A stretch of DNA of 8,429 nt from Mariprofundaceae bacterium. GTDB lineage: Bacteria > Pseudomonadota > Zetaproteobacteria > Mariprofundales > Mariprofundaceae. A program made the position numbers and the translations under genes. The notes beneath the pieces were generated by a model. It had not been told where the DNA came from. It made no database searches and saw nothing but the letters and a program-made list of their open reading frames with translations. The first letter of the stretch is position 1. Each line of letters begins with the position of its first letter. This document shows positions 7,002 to 8,429 of this stretch, in pieces. Where the stretch lies: assembly GCA_015488125.1 (NCBI GenBank), contig WFOJ01000055.1:1-8429 (forward strand). Direction: 5' to 3'.

Positions 7002-7097
7002 CAAAACGAGGAAAGAAACGGCGAAATTGAGTCAAAACCGGATATTGAAGCCACACAACTTCTGGCATCTCTCTTCGTACCGCAAAAGTACACCTAA
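7002..7097 (+). pseudogene. Possible gene remnant after the zinc-knuckle gene
   Basis: In the same frame as the zinc-knuckle protein, just after TGA-TAC-GTC-TGA, lies a 31-codon open stretch ending at TAA (7095-7097). It has coding-like composition: QNEERNGEIESKP followed by DIEATQLLASLFVPQKYT. It has no ATG, GTG or TTG start of its own. It could be the end of a decayed partner gene such as an antitoxin, or chance. I do not recognise the sequence. The rest of 6993-7190 shows no other convincing gene. Confidence 0.25.
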
Positions 7098-7122
7098 ATC
7101 CACTTTAAGCAGCTGTTCATTT

Positions 7123-7170
7123 ATTCTTTTCATTGCATTATGTTCGCGCTTGCACATTGACAAAAAGAAT
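7123..7170. repeat. Inverted repeat upstream of nadA
   Basis: ATTCTTTT (7123-7130) and AAAAGAAT (7163-7170) are perfect 8-base inverted arms separated by 32 bases. The right arm adjoins the TTGACA hexamer. The arms are AT-only apart from one C/G pair and the loop is long, so it is a weak stem. It could be an operator half-site pair or chance. There is no U-tract typical of a terminator. Confidence 0.25.
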
Positions 7171-7184
7171 GGCCGTCACACACT
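7157..7184 (+). promoter_or_regulatory. nadA: Candidate nadA promoter
   Basis: TTGACA (7157-7162) is a perfect sigma-70 -35 hexamer. The best -10 at allowed spacing is the poor CACACT (7179-7184, 16-base spacer, 3 of 6 matches). Transcription would then start near 7191, practically at the nadA ATG. The -35 is striking but the -10 is weak, so this is tentative. Confidence 0.3.
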
Positions 7185-7190
7185 TCCCCT

Positions 7191-8276
7191 ATGAATGATG
7201 ATATACTCTCATCCCTTTACGACCGTCCCGAAGATGAATTACTGCAGGAAATCGCCCGGCTCAAACAACGCCTGGGTGATCAGGTATTGATTCTTGGTCA
7301 TCACTACCAGCGCGAGGAAGTGATTCGCTTTGCTGATATGACCGGTGATTCGCTCAAACTGGCGCATCAGGCTGCACAAACAGCCGTCCCGCATATTATT
7401 TTTTGCGGTGTTCACTTCATGGCCGAAACAGCGGATATCTTAACCGGCGCTGCACAGCAGGTGATTTTGCCTGACCCTGCGGCTGGCTGCTCCATGGCCG
7501 ATATGGCCGACGATGCGCAGGTACAACACTGCTGGCAACAATTAAGCAGTGTAATTGATGCCGAAGCACAGGTGACGCCGGTGACCTATATTAACTCCAC
7601 AGCAGCGCTTAAAGCCTTCTGCGGTGAGCATGGCGGCATTGTTTGCACCTCATCCAATGCTGAAAAGATTCTGACGTGGTCATGGCAGCGGCGCGAAAAA
7701 GTACTGTTCTTCCCCGATCAGCATCTTGGCGAAAACACGGCGATGCGCATGGGCATCCCGGATACGGAGATGATCATCTGGGATCCAGCGCTGCCGCTTG
7801 GTGGCAATACCGAACAGGCCATTGCCCGGGCACGGCTGATTCTGTGGAAGGGCTTTTGCTCTGTGCACCAGATGTTTAAGGCCAGCCATGCCGCCACCAT
7901 GCGTGAACAACATCCCGGTGTCCGCATTCTTGCGCATCCTGAGTGTTCACGCGAGGTATGCGAAACAGCGGATTTTGTTGGTTCAACAGAAGCCATTATC
8001 CGCCATGTGCAGGAAGCCGACGGCCAGCAGGTGTTTGCCATCGCCACCGAACTGAATCTGGTGAATCGCCTGCGCCTGCAGCATCCTCAGCATCAGGTGT
8101 TTTTTCTCTCTCCCATGGTGTGCATGTGCTCTACCATGTTTCGTACTGATCCACAGCATTTGCTGGCCAGTTTACAAGCGATTGCCAACGGTGAAGATGG
8201 CAATCGCATTATCGTGCCTGACGCTCACAAAGCGGCAGCCAGAACGTCATTACAAAGGATGCTAGACCTTGCGTAA
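7191..8276 (+). CDS. nadA: Quinolinate synthase NadA
   Basis: A 361-residue cytosolic [4Fe-4S] enzyme that condenses iminoaspartate (from NadB) with dihydroxyacetone phosphate to give quinolinate, the first pyridine precursor of NAD. Hallmarks in order: GHHYQREEVIRFADMTGDSL (36-55), FCGVHFMAETADIL (71-84), LPDPAAGCSMAD (93-104), VTYINSTAALKAF (131-143), VCTSSNAEKIL (151-161), FFPDQHLGENTA (173-184), GFCSVHQMF (221-229), AHPECSREVC (248-257) and CMCSTMFRTDPQHL (311-324). Predicted cluster ligands are Cys100, Cys252 and one of Cys311/Cys313. Full length and all motifs are intact. ATG 7191 is the only start possible after the in-frame TGA at 7158. It has no Shine-Dalgarno, so translation may be leaderless or coupled. 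nadB and nadC are not in the window. The next gene overlaps its end. Confidence 0.97.
   Translation: MNDDILSSLYDRPEDELLQEIARLKQRLGDQVLILGHHYQREEVIRFADMTGDSLKLAHQAAQTAVPHIIFCGVHFMAETADILTGAAQQVILPDPAAGCSMADMADDAQVQHCWQQLSSVIDAEAQVTPVTYINSTAALKAFCGEHGGIVCTSSNAEKILTWSWQRREKVLFFPDQHLGENTAMRMGIPDTEMIIWDPALPLGGNTEQAIARARLILWKGFCSVHQMFKASHAATMREQHPGVRILAHPECSREVCETADFVGSTEAIIRHVQEADGQQVFAIATELNLVNRLRLQHPQHQVFFLSPMVCMCSTMFRTDPQHLLASLQAIANGEDGNRIIVPDAHKAAARTSLQRMLDLA
8254..8259 (+). promoter_or_regulatory. Ribosome binding site inside nadA for the TTG-start downstream gene
   Basis: AAAGGA ends nine bases before TTG 8269. An in-frame TAG at 8263-8265 excludes any earlier start, so this site supports the TTG. 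Confidence 0.5.
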
Positions 8277-8429
8277 TTATCACAACCGCTATCGCCATAT
8301 CCTGTGGCTGATACTCATTTACTGTTCACTGGGCGTTTTTTCGGCGCAGGCGCTGGAAAACCGGCAAGAAATTGAAAAACAGCTACAACAATTACAGGCA
8401 TCACCGGATGCCGAACTGGTACCCAAGGC
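8269..8429 (+). CDS. Exported coiled-coil protein, N-terminal 53 codons (partial)
   Basis: The frame opens at TTG 8269, overlapping the last eight bases of nadA, and runs off the right edge. Residues 1-28 form a signal peptide: basic start (R2, R8), hydrophobic WLILIYCSLGVF (13-24), and a cut predicted after SAQA28. The mature start is charged and helical (NRQEIEKQLQQLQASPDAEL), a coiled-coil-like periplasmic region. Such starts occur in MscK/KefA-type mechanosensitive channels and in EnvC-like murein hydrolase activators, and the visible part cannot decide between them. Overlap with nadA implies co-transcription and coupled translation. Confidence 0.6.
   Translation, partial: MRNYHNRYRHILWLILIYCSLGVFSAQALENRQEIEKQLQQLQASPDAELVPK

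Noticed and set aside
6989..7030. GTGA-overlapping 13-codon frame (MIRLTKRGKKRRN) as a coupled antitoxin start
   Set aside because: The position is suggestive, but the frame ends after 13 codons and no continuation can be joined without an assumed frameshift.
6979..7194. GTG-start 71-codon frame after the zinc-knuckle gene
   Set aside because: It has no ribosome binding site and mixed, low-complexity composition, and it overlaps both neighbours. It does not look like a protein, and a different frame looks more coding-like.
1..8429. CRISPR arrays, tRNA or rRNA genes, riboswitches
   Set aside because: I saw no regularly spaced repeats, no cloverleaf with a CCA-type end, and no rRNA signature on either strand.

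Overview
This window looks like a chromosomal segment of a Gram-negative proteobacterium, most probably a gammaproteobacterium. The reasons are a signal-peptide-bearing outer-membrane-barrel-like protein, a BarA/TorS-style hybrid histidine kinase, and a quinolinate synthase of the CMCSTM class. By eye the GC content is moderate, a little under 50 percent. I cannot name the genus from sequence alone.

Layout. Positions 1-150 are the end of an insertion sequence that continues beyond the left edge. It holds the first 28 codons of an ISAs1-type transposase on the minus strand and a terminal end starting 5'-CAGGGC at position 150. After a 154-base leader come three tightly spaced plus-strand genes that look like one transcription unit: a phosphatidylserine-decarboxylase-like pyruvoyl enzyme (305-1507), an exported beta-barrel-like protein (1579-2898) and a 1128-residue hybrid sensor kinase with a periplasmic dCache-like sensor, HAMP, HisKA, HATPase, two receiver domains and an Hpt domain (2910-6296).

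Positions 6297-7190 form a lower-GC accessory patch. It contains two small open frames, one per strand, whose start codons overlap (6300-6452 minus and 6451-6600 plus). Next is a 131-residue protein joining an N-terminal Cys/His zinc-knuckle to a C-terminal RelE/ParE-toxin-like segment (6597-6992), then a probable gene remnant. The small plus-strand frame overlaps the start of the zinc-knuckle gene by an ATGA junction, which suggests translational coupling. No recognisable antitoxin is present.

The right side returns to core metabolism: nadA, quinolinate synthase (7191-8276), and the first 53 codons of an exported coiled-coil protein that starts at TTG inside the end of nadA (8269 onward).

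How the genes may work together. The first three genes pair a lipid or amino-acid decarboxylase homologue with an outer-membrane protein and a membrane sensor kinase. A plausible but unproven reading is a small sense-and-respond module in which the kinase monitors a periplasmic ligand related to the decarboxylase or the barrel protein. No separate output response regulator is visible in the window. The zinc-knuckle/RelE-like locus is the other candidate for an undescribed system.
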